Of a DNA stretch of 64,000 nt, positions 43,955 to 52,890 are shown piece by piece (position 1 is the first letter of the stretch; each line of letters opens with the position of its first letter). The notes beneath the pieces are model-generated. The model was not told where the DNA came from, ran no database searches, and saw only the letters and a list, made by a program, of their open reading frames with translations. Source of the stretch: Saprospiraceae bacterium (lineage in GTDB: Bacteria > Bacteroidota > Bacteroidia > Chitinophagales > Saprospiraceae); NCBI GenBank assembly GCA_028280415.1, contig JANQLV010000024.1, forward strand, positions 115,031 to 179,030, written 5' to 3'. Position numbers and translations under genes: made by a program.

Positions 43955-46162
43955 TTATAATTTCTCCAAAATAAATTTAGTCATTTTAGTATAAAGGTGA
44001 TGCCTTGCATTTCCTCCTGACAGGCCATGATTTTTATTCGTATAAAGCATGGTATCGAATTGCTTATCCGCTTCTACCAGGGCATTGATCATCTCAATGG
44101 AATGTTGAGGATGCACATTATCATCACCCAGCCCATGTACCAGTAAATAATTTCCTTTAAGCAAATTAGCAAAATATACAGGAGAATTATTTTTGTAGCC
44201 ATCCGGGTTCTCTTTTTCTGTTCTCATATATCTTTCTGTATAAATGGAATCATACCATTTCCAGTTTGTCACCGGTGCTACAGCTATCGCTGATTTGAAA
44301 ACATCTGCACCTTTAAACAAACAGAGCGAAGACATATAACCACCATAACTCCATCCAAAAATTCCAATTCGATTTTTATCAATATACGGTAGATTAGCCA
44401 AATATTTAGCCGCTTCAATCTGATCAATTGTTTCGTATTTCCCCAATTGAAGATAGGTCATTTTTCTAAACTCCTCCCCTCTTGCACCGGTTCCCCGATT
44501 ATCAACACTAACGACCACATAGCCTTTTTGAGCAAGTAGCTGAAACCACCAGTAATTTCGATTTTTAAAAGAATTCAAAACCGTCTGACTTGAAGGGCCA
44601 CCGTAGACGAACATTAAAACCGGGTATTGTTTACGGGCATTAAACTGAGGTGGTTTGATCATATAACCATTCAGTTTTACATTTTCGGAAGTTTTGAAAT
44701 TGAAAAACTCTACTGTTTGAGCATTATACTCTTTTTGAAAATTCCTGATCCCCCGATTCTCTTCGATTACCCGAACGACTTCTCCTTCCCGGTTATATAC
44801 CGTATAGGTCGAGGGCTCATTAGCCGTAGAGTGATCAATGATGTAATAATCAAAAGTTTTACTAAACTGAGCTCTATTTGTTCCGGGAGCTGCGGCAATT
44901 GCTTTTTTATTTTTTCCATCGATTCCGACGCTATATACTTCGCGATCGAGCGGCGACTTTTCTGCCGCCTGGTAAAACACCTGCTTATGCTTTTCGTCAT
45001 AACCATAAAAACTGGTTACATCATATTTTCCTTTTGTTAATTGCGTTTTTAAATTTCCTGCCATATCGTAAAGGTAAATGTGATTATACCCGTCTTTCTC
45101 ACTGGTCCAGAGGAAATGATTCCCATCTTTTAATAGTGTCAAATTATCATGAATTTCGATATAATATTTACTTGTTTCTTTCAGAATCGTTTTGACATTA
45201 CCGGTTTTAGCATCCGTAGCCAATAATTCCAGTTCGTTTTGATGACGATTCATTTTAAAAATCACCAGTTTTTTAGAATCTTTTGACCAGGCAATTCTTG
45301 GAAAATATTCCGCTTTCCCGGTCTGTGCTTTTACCGTTTTGCCCGTTTCGAGATGATAAATATGAATACTAACGGTAGAATTGGTTGCTCCGACCTTGGG
45401 GTATTTAAACGTTACATGCTCCGGATACAAAGCATCTTTATATTTAAGCATGGTAAACTCTTTTACCGCGCTTTCATCAAAGCGCCAAAAGGCAATCTTG
45501 GTCCCATCGGGCGACCACTCAAAGGCTCTGGCCATTGAGAACTCTTCTTCATAAACCCAATCTGCCGAGCCATTAATGATCTCATTATACTTCCCATCCT
45601 GTGTCACTTGTTTTTCCTTTGCTTCTGAAAGTTTTCGAATAAATAAATTATTATCCCGTACATAGGCTACCTGATCTCCCTGGGGCGAAAGCCTGGTGTA
45701 GCGCTGTTTGCCTCCGGGGGCAATATTCATTAGCTCCTGAGTTTGCAAATCATAGACATAGGCATGTCCTTTGGACGATCTTCTGTATATCCTCTCTTTG
45801 TTCGTATGAACAATAATCTTGGAAACATCTTCATGAAGATCAAAACCATCTATATTTAAAGAAACTTCTGTCTTTTGTATCTTCCCTTTGCCATCCGGTA
45901 CGGCCCCTTTATTATATTCTACAACCATTTTATTCCTTGCATCAAAAATCGTTTTAGTGTATTTGCCGGTGGTCAGATCATACTGTTTGATTTGATTTCC
46001 TTCCAGGCGGGTGTAGTGTTTACCATCATCTTGAAAATTGAATCCGGGTACAGTCCTGGTAGAAAAAATTCTGTCTTTCCAAATCTCTGCTATCGTAATT
46101 TCTTTTTGTGCAAACAAAGCTCCTGTGAATAACAGGCTAAGGAGCATTAAAAAATATCTCAT
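43955..46162 (-). CDS. Dipeptidyl-peptidase IV-type S9 serine peptidase
   Basis: 735 residues, signal peptide ending in ALFAQ. The beta-propeller has the N-terminal-amine recognition motif WVYEEEF (Glu-Glu pair of DPP-IV). The hydrolase domain has Ser605 in GWSYGGY, Asp680 in GLGDDNVHPQ and His712 in NKNHGLSG, the DPP-IV order. It removes dipeptides with Pro or Ala in second position from peptide N-termini in the periplasm. The presence of the EE motif separates it from the other S9 enzyme in this window. Confidence 0.95.
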   Translation of the reverse strand: MRYFLMLLSLLFTGALFAQKEITIAEIWKDRIFSTRTVPGFNFQDDGKHYTRLEGNQIKQYDLTTGKYTKTIFDARNKMVVEYNKGAVPDGKGKIQKTEVSLNIDGFDLHEDVSKIIVHTNKERIYRRSSKGHAYVYDLQTQELMNIAPGGKQRYTRLSPQGDQVAYVRDNNLFIRKLSEAKEKQVTQDGKYNEIINGSADWVYEEEFSMARAFEWSPDGTKIAFWRFDESAVKEFTMLKYKDALYPEHVTFKYPKVGATNSTVSIHIYHLETGKTVKAQTGKAEYFPRIAWSKDSKKLVIFKMNRHQNELELLATDAKTGNVKTILKETSKYYIEIHDNLTLLKDGNHFLWTSEKDGYNHIYLYDMAGNLKTQLTKGKYDVTSFYGYDEKHKQVFYQAAEKSPLDREVYSVGIDGKNKKAIAAAPGTNRAQFSKTFDYYIIDHSTANEPSTYTVYNREGEVVRVIEENRGIRNFQKEYNAQTVEFFNFKTSENVKLNGYMIKPPQFNARKQYPVLMFVYGGPSSQTVLNSFKNRNYWWFQLLAQKGYVVVSVDNRGTGARGEEFRKMTYLQLGKYETIDQIEAAKYLANLPYIDKNRIGIFGWSYGGYMSSLCLFKGADVFKSAIAVAPVTNWKWYDSIYTERYMRTEKENPDGYKNNSPVYFANLLKGNYLLVHGLGDDNVHPQHSIEMINALVEADKQFDTMLYTNKNHGLSGGNARHHLYTKMTKFILEKL

Positions 46163-46196
46163 ATTTCTCTTGTTGTTTAGAATAATTATAATTGCT

Positions 46197-46222
46197 CTTA
46201 TTCGGTTTTATTTCTGAATAAG
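46197..46222 (-). terminator. Weak hairpin after the XRE regulator
   Basis: 7-bp arms CTTATTC (46197-46203) and GAATAAG (46216-46222) between two minus-strand genes. Could terminate the regulator transcript; weak. Confidence 0.3.
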
Positions 46223-46225
46223 ACT

Positions 46226-47722
46226 TTACTTTTTGTTACCAATGATCTTTTGAAGTGCTTCCTGCATCTTTCGTCGTTGCTCTCGTTTCTCGACGATTAT
46301 TGCCGGAGCGGCGCGCTCTTCGCAATCTTTGATCGGACAACGTTGACAGGTATTATTGACCAGCCTCTGACTGATAGAATGATCTTTGAGGAAACGTATT
46401 TTTTCGGAAAGTTCTTCATCGATCAGGATTCCAATGGTTACAGAAACATTGATATCCGAGCCCGGATTACCTGGCCTGGCTAGTGTCAGCGCAAAATATT
46501 CATCATCCGTACCAAAATATTTCGAACGCTGAGCACCGACTATCGTTCCGACGTACTTTCCCCCTTTTTGAATATCGTACAAATCTTTAAGCAAGGAAAG
46601 CGAAAGCCAGCGCCGGCAATACTTTTCAAAAAGCCCATTACTATGTGGCTGGTGTTGCCTGTCCAGATGCAGTTCTTTATCCATTTGAAATTTATTCTGG
46701 GCCGTATCGTGAAAAACACGCATAAAAAACATTTTCCGGATACCAAAAGTTCGGGGTAATACATTGGTCAGCCTGTTGAAAAGCATTTCAGCTGAAGCAT
46801 TATATTTCCTCATCAGACTCAATAGTGCCTCGCCATCCCACTTTTCTTTCTGGAAAAACAGTTTTACATCTTCAATAAATTCATTCCTGCTAATCAGGAT
46901 CGCTACTGAAAAATAGGCCGCATTGAAGTGGCTCAAAACCTGATCAAAAGATTTGATTTTCAATAAAGATGAAGTAGCCGATCTGTCCTTTAAATCCAGA
47001 TAATTGAAGGCCAGTTCTTTCCCGTATTGAAAAGCTCTCTGGATATCGGTTATTGATTCGTTGAGCAATAATTTATGTTCTTTTTCCACAAATACGGATC
47101 GCAATTTGCTCATTTCCGGATAATCCCTGAGACCATTTTCTACGATTTCATATTTGTATTTGTTTTTTAGAATCTTTTCCAAAACAGCAGTACTTACCAC
47201 GCCACCTTTAGGGATATTATACTCTTCGATAAAACGGTCTGCCGCCACTTCTATATCTTCAAAATAATTATAGTGTAATTCCATATACGCCCTCATCGCA
47301 CCGAAGTAAAAGCTTTCTTCTCCAAGTGCATAATTCCTGGAAATTTCGACCAGTGTTGAGATAAAAGCACCCACCCGTACCGGGGCATTGGCAATAATTT
47401 CAACAACTTTTGAAAGTTCGATGCCAAACAAATCAAGCGGAAGTTCATTGAGAAAATTAGATTTCAGCAATTCCACTACCGGAGCAAAAGTGCCGGAAAC
47501 ATCCATCGAGACCAGGTTTGAATATTCTTCATCCAAAACCTCCGCAAGAACCTGGATTTTATCCGCTTTGGGAAACTTCTTACCCTTTTCAATCTCATTA
47601 AGATACGAAATCGACATACCGGTTTTAGCGGCCAAATCCGAAAAGGATAATCCTCTTTCCAGTCGAAGTTGCTTCACTTTCAATCCAAAGATGATCCTCT
47701 GATTTAGTCTTTTATTATTCAT
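46226..47722 (-). CDS. XRE-family regulator of the RamB/ScfR type
   Basis: 498 residues. An N-terminal XRE helix-turn-helix (about 10-65, LSFSDLAAKTGMSISYLNEIEKG) is followed by a long region in which the HExxH of ImmA/IrrE peptidases is degenerate (QRAFQYGKELAFNYL). The C-terminal domain (DUF2083/ScfR type) has four Cys, C369 and C459, C462, C467 in TCQRCPIKDCEERAAP, which may bind a metal or Fe-S cluster. Related proteins regulate short-chain acyl-CoA metabolism (RamB on acetate and propionate genes). An acyl-CoA operon lies 42 kb away, too far to prove a link. Divergent from the MutS-like gene. Confidence 0.78.
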   Translation of the reverse strand: MNNKRLNQRIIFGLKVKQLRLERGLSFSDLAAKTGMSISYLNEIEKGKKFPKADKIQVLAEVLDEEYSNLVSMDVSGTFAPVVELLKSNFLNELPLDLFGIELSKVVEIIANAPVRVGAFISTLVEISRNYALGEESFYFGAMRAYMELHYNYFEDIEVAADRFIEEYNIPKGGVVSTAVLEKILKNKYKYEIVENGLRDYPEMSKLRSVFVEKEHKLLLNESITDIQRAFQYGKELAFNYLDLKDRSATSSLLKIKSFDQVLSHFNAAYFSVAILISRNEFIEDVKLFFQKEKWDGEALLSLMRKYNASAEMLFNRLTNVLPRTFGIRKMFFMRVFHDTAQNKFQMDKELHLDRQHQPHSNGLFEKYCRRWLSLSLLKDLYDIQKGGKYVGTIVGAQRSKYFGTDDEYFALTLARPGNPGSDINVSVTIGILIDEELSEKIRFLKDHSISQRLVNNTCQRCPIKDCEERAAPAIIVEKREQRRKMQEALQKIIGNKK

Positions 47723-47923
47723 GTTTCACTATTCGATTTTCTATGCTGGTCTTGTGTTTTATCAACTTTGCATAAATATGCTTAAAAATAGTGTTTTTAT
47801 CTAAGAGCTTATTTAAAAATCGACCATTTGCGACTTAAGGGGGCTTTTTCTGCCATTTTCGTCTTATGTGCTGCCGTATTCGAAAAACGAAAGTGGAAAA
47901 TCGAAAATCGCAATTCAGTTCCT

Positions 47924-47931
47924 TACCTTTG
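47924..47931 (+). promoter_or_regulatory. -7 element TACCTTTG, possibly leaderless transcript
   Basis: Exact TAnnTTTG ending 5 bases before the ATG at 47937. With Bacteroidota spacing the transcript would start at or next to the ATG, giving a leaderless mRNA. No clear -33 box. Confidence 0.45.
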
Positions 47932-47936
47932 CGGGG

Positions 47937-49733
47937 ATGGATTTGCAAAGTTTTTATAAAGAAAGAATTAGCGTATTTTCTGAACGCGCAGCTTTTCTGA
48001 AAGCAAAGTATAACCGGTACTCGATTGTAAGATTGATCACTTTTTTGGGTGGATTGGTCCTGATTGCGCTGATTGCTACGAGTATTCCCTGGTTTTTGAC
48101 TATACTATTAATAGCTATCAGCCTGGCCGGGTTTTCCAGGTTTGTCAATTGGCATCAAACTATACAGGAGGATTATTTACATCATCAGGCGCTATCTACC
48201 GTTAACAAAAATGAATTAGATTGTTTTAATGACGATTATTCTGTTTTTGAAAACGGAGAAGAATTCATCGACCCAAAACATCCTTATACCATTGACCTCG
48301 ATATTTTTGGAGACTATTCCTTTTTTCAGTACATCAATCGAACCGCAACGGTAATCGGGAAAATGCGATTAGCCGAATACCTGCGGAAAAATGCTAGCCG
48401 TGAAGAAATTCATGTAAGGCAGGAAGCCATTGCTGAGATGAAAGAAAAAACGGATTGGCGGCATCATTTTCAGGCCAGGGGCATGCATACCAAAGATAGT
48501 TTACAACATATTCAATTACTGAATGAATGGATAAAAGCGGAGCCTTTCGTTATCCATAATACCTTGTATAAAATTGCTCCATTTATTGTACCATTTATCG
48601 TCATTACAGGAACCATCATTTCTTTTCAACAATCCTCCTGGTATTATTTTCTGGCATCCCTAATTCCTTCGGGCTATATCCTGCGAAAAACCCATGAAAA
48701 AGTTTCGGAAACCCATCAACGTACTTCAAAAGCAGAAAAAACCCTGGCTTATTATTCCAGAATGATTGGGCATATTGAAAGCGGTCATTTTGAAAGTCAA
48801 AAATTAAGAGAACTTCAATCCATTTTTCTACATAATGATCAAGCGGCTTCAAAATCCATCAAAAAACTATCTTACATTATCTCGCAACTCAATGTACGCT
48901 ATAATGCTTTCGTGATATTGTTAAATATATTTATGCTTTGGGATCTGGTCTGGATCAGAGCTCTGGAGAACTGGAAAGCGCAGCATAGCGATCGATTAGC
49001 TCAATGGTTTGAAGCATTGCGAGAATTTGAAGCAATTAACAGTTTTGGCAATTTATATTTTAATAATCCCGAATGGGTTTTCCCGACGATCCAGGAATCT
49101 TCTCACCTCAAAGGAGAGCAACTTGGACATCCTCTAATCCATCGAAAGAAACGCGTTTGTAATGATTTGATGATGCCTACTCAGGGACATATCAAACTGG
49201 TGACCGGCTCTAATATGGCCGGCAAGAGTACTTATTTGCGAACGGTGGGATTGAATATTGTTTTAGCTATGACCGGCGCGCCGGTTTGTGCCCGAGTCTT
49301 TGAACTGCCGATGATCCGTGTTTTTACCAGTATGCGTACCCAGGATGCTCTACACGAAAGCACTTCTTCTTTCTATGCGGAATTAAAGCGGTTGAAATTT
49401 ATTATTGAAGAGGTCGAAGATCGAAAAAATGCAGAAACGGATGTTTTCTTTTTGTTAGATGAAATCCTGAAAGGTACCAACTCCACGGATCGACACACTG
49501 GTTCTAAAGCATTAATCAGACAGTTGATCAAAAGTAAGGGTTCGGGTATTATCGCTACGCATGACCTGGAACTGGCTGCCTTGGAAGCAGAATCAAATGG
49601 TACAGTCGAAAACCTTTGCATTGAAGTAGAAGTAAAAGGCGATCAATTGTTTTTTGATTATAAAATCAAGCCCGGTGTAAGCCAGAGTTTCAATGCAACG
49701 CAACTGATGCGAAGCATGGGAATACGCGTATAG
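47937..49733 (+). CDS. Membrane-anchored MutS-like ATPase
   Basis: 598 residues from the ATG at 47937; a GTG at 47868 and extension through AT-rich sequence is rejected. Two pairs of hydrophobic helices (about 35-75 and 200-245) flank a lever-like middle region. The C-terminal ABC ATPase of the MutS family has Walker A GSNMAGKST (424-432), the segment MRTQDALHESTSSFYAELKR and Walker B FFLLDEILKGTNSTD (D508). It has no MutS mismatch-recognition domain I, so it is not the repair MutS. The membrane segments are typical of a Bacteroidota MutS-like group of unknown role. Confidence 0.85.
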   Translation: MDLQSFYKERISVFSERAAFLKAKYNRYSIVRLITFLGGLVLIALIATSIPWFLTILLIAISLAGFSRFVNWHQTIQEDYLHHQALSTVNKNELDCFNDDYSVFENGEEFIDPKHPYTIDLDIFGDYSFFQYINRTATVIGKMRLAEYLRKNASREEIHVRQEAIAEMKEKTDWRHHFQARGMHTKDSLQHIQLLNEWIKAEPFVIHNTLYKIAPFIVPFIVITGTIISFQQSSWYYFLASLIPSGYILRKTHEKVSETHQRTSKAEKTLAYYSRMIGHIESGHFESQKLRELQSIFLHNDQAASKSIKKLSYIISQLNVRYNAFVILLNIFMLWDLVWIRALENWKAQHSDRLAQWFEALREFEAINSFGNLYFNNPEWVFPTIQESSHLKGEQLGHPLIHRKKRVCNDLMMPTQGHIKLVTGSNMAGKSTYLRTVGLNIVLAMTGAPVCARVFELPMIRVFTSMRTQDALHESTSSFYAELKRLKFIIEEVEDRKNAETDVFFLLDEILKGTNSTDRHTGSKALIRQLIKSKGSGIIATHDLELAALEAESNGTVENLCIEVEVKGDQLFFDYKIKPGVSQSFNATQLMRSMGIRV

Positions 49734-49764
49734 CCTCCGGCATTGCAACGAACAACGAAAATAT

Positions 49765-50520
49765 ATGAAAGGACAAATTTTTCTGATTTTAGGCCTATGT
49801 GTTTTATTTTCTGCTTGTGAGCAAGTAAAGGTCAAAGAGGTCGAACAACAAGCGGAAGCAAGGAAAACGGAATTGATTCCGGGACGTTATAATGTAGCCT
49901 TTTTGATCATGGATGGCGTCTATAATACCGAGTTGACGGCTCCTTATGACATCTTCCAGCATACGATTTTTAGAGAGGGTATTAAAGCGATGAATACCTT
50001 TATGGTAGCGAATACCTTAAACCCAGTTACTTCTTTTGAAGGAATCCGCATGCTGCCAGATTTTAATTATTTAACAGATGAACTACCTCCTATAGATATC
50101 CTGGTCGTCCCTAGTGCCGAAAATCATCTCGGCAGCGATCTGGAAGATCAGGCAATGATTGATTTTGTTAAAAAAGTAGCACAAAAAGCACAGTTTGTCA
50201 CTTCTCATTGCGATGGAGCTTTTGTTTTGGCGAAAGCCGGATTACTGGATGATGTAGAATCCACGACCTTTCCCAGCGACATTCCAAAGTATCGGGAAAT
50301 GTTCCCGCAATTGAACGTACACGAGAATGTACTGTTTGTCCACGATGGCAAATACATTACCTCAGCAGGAGGAGCAAAGTCTTTCGAAGCAGCGCTTTAT
50401 CTCTGTGAACATCTCTACGGAGATTCTATAGCCCGAAGATTAGCCAAAGGGCTGGTTATCGATTGGGATTTAACAAAAGTTCCACATATAGTCGTGAGAA
50501 AGGATGGAGTCAATGATTAA
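49765..50520 (+). CDS. DJ-1/PfpI family lipoprotein
   Basis: 251 residues with lipobox LFSAC. The DJ-1/PfpI fold is clear from FLIMDGVYNTELTAPYDIF, VVPSAENHLGSD and the nucleophile elbow in TSHCDGAFVLAKAG. The Cys in this elbow is the usual reactive thiol; AGGAKSFEAALYLCE follows. The closest pattern is the AraC-type GATase1 domain, but no HTH is present. Likely exported and lipid-anchored. Overlaps the convergent gene at 50510 by 11 bases. Confidence 0.85.
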   Translation: MKGQIFLILGLCVLFSACEQVKVKEVEQQAEARKTELIPGRYNVAFLIMDGVYNTELTAPYDIFQHTIFREGIKAMNTFMVANTLNPVTSFEGIRMLPDFNYLTDELPPIDILVVPSAENHLGSDLEDQAMIDFVKKVAQKAQFVTSHCDGAFVLAKAGLLDDVESTTFPSDIPKYREMFPQLNVHENVLFVHDGKYITSAGGAKSFEAALYLCEHLYGDSIARRLAKGLVIDWDLTKVPHIVVRKDGVND

Positions 50521-50905
50521 TTGATTGCAGTAATTTTTTATTTCCAAGTAAAGCCAGAACACCTATGGGAAAACAAAGTATCCATTGAGGCGCGAGCGTT
50601 TGGTTAAAAATACTAACCATTAGGAATACGATTCCAAAAGCTATAAACAACCAGGCCAACAGGCTAATTGAATTATCCGGAGCGGAGTTCGGTCGAAAAC
50701 CATTTTTTAATAAGACTATTGCCGAAATAAAAATGATAACGGTGACCATATGCCATACCCCAAGTAACTCCGTCTTTTTCTGCCTGTGTAAGTCACTGTC
50801 CAATAAAGGACCGATCAAATCATATTGTCCGCCAATGGTATGCAGAAGAGCAGTTGCTAAACAAATTATTCCCGCAATGATGAGATAATAATTTTTCGGC
50901 TTCAT
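50510..50905 (-). CDS. Four-helix membrane protein
   Basis: 131 residues from the ATG at 50905, which overlaps the upstream stop in an ATGA arrangement (a frame reaching 50947 is rejected). Four hydrophobic helices (for example YYLIIAGIICLATALLHTIGG). The first has the His typical of small DoxX- or LIC-like proteins, but no family is certain. Last gene of the TetR operon. Confidence 0.75.
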   Translation of the reverse strand: MKPKNYYLIIAGIICLATALLHTIGGQYDLIGPLLDSDLHRQKKTELLGVWHMVTVIIFISAIVLLKNGFRPNSAPDNSISLLAWLFIAFGIVFLMVSIFNQTLAPQWILCFPIGVLALLGNKKLLQSINH

Positions 50906-51393
50906 TTCTTTTTTGGTTTTAATATAAATCGACAAATTTTTACCCAAATTGACCAGGGCGTTTTTCGCTTTCCATGATCAAAATAATTCTCTACTTTATC
51001 AAAAGCATCCTCAATCAAGGCATCGTGTAAGCAACGTATTATCAATAACCAAAGCAGGGTATCTTTCCCTTGAGTCTGCATATCGATAGTATGGATAATT
51101 TGAGTTTCCAGATTGTTCAGTGATTTTAGCTCCAACTGATGTATACCCCGAAAACCTTTTGGAGAAGTAAATTCAAACTGGATTAGCTCCCCGGGAACAT
51201 GCTCCTTTATGAAATATCGAATAGGGCCATGCCCTCCTTTGGAGCCGATTTCAAGGCCATTATTCATTTTCATACGAGGCCATTTTTCGTATGGCCAAAC
51301 CCGGTCTTCTGGACTCGATAAAGTATTGAGCAATTCAACCAGGTCAGATTTTGATTGCCGGATAATACGCTTGTGAATATTCAAAACTTTCAC
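50902..51393 (-). CDS. SRPBCC (START-like) domain protein
   Basis: 163 residues with the pattern of a polyketide-cyclase/SRPBCC hydrophobic-ligand fold: an N-terminal beta strand, then PGELIQFEFTSPKGFRG, THTIDMQ-like IHTIDMQTQG and a C-terminal helix. Ligand unknown. It sits between the TetR regulator and the small membrane protein, coupled by 3 bases upstream and a 4-base overlap downstream, so the three genes are one operon. Confidence 0.75.
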   Translation of the reverse strand: MKVLNIHKRIIRQSKSDLVELLNTLSSPEDRVWPYEKWPRMKMNNGLEIGSKGGHGPIRYFIKEHVPGELIQFEFTSPKGFRGIHQLELKSLNNLETQIIHTIDMQTQGKDTLLWLLIIRCLHDALIEDAFDKVENYFDHGKRKTPWSIWVKICRFILKPKKK

Positions 51394-51396
51394 GTA

Positions 51397-51954
51397 CTAA
51401 ATCTTTCGTTTTAAAATATAAGCCAATTCTTCTTTAACGAGTTTCTGATATTTTTTATCCGCTGCTTTTTCCCGGTATATTTCGTGGAAGCCAATCAGGT
51501 ATTTATAAAAAATACTGGCTATTCGCCGGGATTCTTTTTTGGGAAAACCCAGTTCCTGAAAAATACCTGTCGTATAATCGAGCCTTTTTTGATCAACTTC
51601 TTCTATAAGCTTCTGGATTTTCGGATGCTCTCTGGCATAGCGTTTTAAATGGAAAATAAACTCCAAATAAGGATCATGCTGAAATACGAGTTCAATGAAT
51701 TTATGATATTTCTTTTGCGGAGTCTTTTGAGCTTCCACCAGCTCAATGATCTGATTCGTTTCTGTCTGTATCCAGTAATCAATCAATGCCTGAAGGAATA
51801 TCGCTCGGGATTTGAAATGCCAATAAAAACTGGATTTATTACAGTTCAGGGTTTTGGCCATATTTTCAACTACAATTCCCTTAATACCTTCCTTAGAAAA
51901 AAGCAGATAACCGAGCTTTAACCAGTCTTTTTTTTGAGCAACAACTTTTGGCAT
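51397..51954 (-). CDS. TetR/AcrR family transcriptional regulator
   Basis: 185 residues. N-terminal HTH: WLKLGYLLFSKEGIKGIVVENMAKTLNCNKSSFYWHFKSR is a standard TetR tri-helical DNA-binding region. C-terminal half helical ligand-binding/dimerisation domain. It should repress its own operon. Two copies of a dyad sequence lie just upstream of its start at 51956 and 51999 (see separate entry). Confidence 0.93.
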   Translation of the reverse strand: MPKVVAQKKDWLKLGYLLFSKEGIKGIVVENMAKTLNCNKSSFYWHFKSRAIFLQALIDYWIQTETNQIIELVEAQKTPQKKYHKFIELVFQHDPYLEFIFHLKRYAREHPKIQKLIEEVDQKRLDYTTGIFQELGFPKKESRRIASIFYKYLIGFHEIYREKAADKKYQKLVKEELAYILKRKI

Positions 51955-51955
51955 A

Positions 51956-52018
51956 ATTAGACGATACCGTTTAAAAAAGCAAATTACATCAAAACCTTAT
52001 TAGACGCAAGCGTTTAAT
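51956..52018. promoter_or_regulatory. Two copies of a probable TetR operator
   Basis: Site 1: ATTAGACG at 51956-51963 and CGTTTAAA at 51968-51975. Site 2: ATTAGACG at 51999-52006 and CGTTTAAT at 52011-52018. Each is a pair of near-inverted 8-mers separated by 4 bases, and the sites start 43 bases apart. The exact repetition of both half-sites, immediately before a TetR gene, indicates the operator. Site 2 extends further, with TTATTA and TAATAA flanks. Confidence 0.72.
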
Positions 52019-52158
52019 AAAAATTTTTTAGCCTCTTTTTCAAATAAGGTTAAAAATCAATCATGCTGGAGAAAAAATCGACGTGATAAATGAATAGAAT
52101 TATCCGGTAAATGCCATGAAAGGAGCAGACTTAATTTCGCATTTTTATAAAAATGCTT

Positions 52159-52887
52159 TTAAATTATCCCTTTTTCCTTGATCAGCTTCATAAAACTGTC
52201 TTTTGACCTTTTACTAATCACCAATCGATATTGATCGATCAATACTTCATTAGCATCGATCTCTTTAACATGATCAATGTTGATGATGTGAGAGCGATGA
52301 ATTCTGAAAAAAGTATCATCGGGCAACATCTTTTCCATAAAGGAAGTTGTCTGTAGCGCAAGCAGGATATCATCTTTAGTATAAAGCTTTACATATTCTC
52401 CATAGCTTTCGACAAACAGCAGATCGCAGTATTTTAGCTTGACGAGCTTGCGATTTGTTTTGACGAAAAAATAATCAGAGGTCAAGCCCTGGCTAGTTTT
52501 ATCGTTGGTATTTCTGGAAGATTTATGAAATGCTATAAGCTCTATTGCTTTATCAATTGCTTTGCAAAAACGTTGAAATGAAATAGGTTTTACCAGATAA
52601 TCAATGATATCCAGCGCATATCCTTCCAGTGCATATTCGGAGTAAGCGGTTGTAAAAATCGTAACCGGAGGCTGACGAAGTGTTTTGATCAAATCTATCC
52701 CGGTCAGAAATTCCATTTCAATATCCGTTAGTAAAATATCGACTTCCTGTTCATCCAAGATTTGTTTTGCGCTCAGGGCATTATCTACGACAGCAACTAG
52801 TTCAAGGTTTTCCAGTTTATCCACATAAGTCTGTAGCAAATCTCTTGCGGGTTCTTCATCATCGACAATAATTACTTTAAATGACAT
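52159..52887 (-). CDS. LytTR family response regulator
   Basis: 242 residues. Receiver domain with Asp55 in ILLTDIEM and acidic cluster IVDDEE. C-terminal LytTR DNA-binding domain (FFRIHRSHIINIDHVKEI, LVISKRSKDSF). Paired with the sensor kinase 3 bases upstream. Usual targets of this family are genes for surface or secreted products. Confidence 0.95.
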   Translation of the reverse strand: MSFKVIIVDDEEPARDLLQTYVDKLENLELVAVVDNALSAKQILDEQEVDILLTDIEMEFLTGIDLIKTLRQPPVTIFTTAYSEYALEGYALDIIDYLVKPISFQRFCKAIDKAIELIAFHKSSRNTNDKTSQGLTSDYFFVKTNRKLVKLKYCDLLFVESYGEYVKLYTKDDILLALQTTSFMEKMLPDDTFFRIHRSHIINIDHVKEIDANEVLIDQYRLVISKRSKDSFMKLIKEKGII

Positions 52888-52890
52888 AAT

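Noticed and set aside
47868..47936. GTG-initiated extension of the MutS-like protein
   Set aside because: The ATG at 47937 has a -7 element just before it, and the extension looks non-coding.
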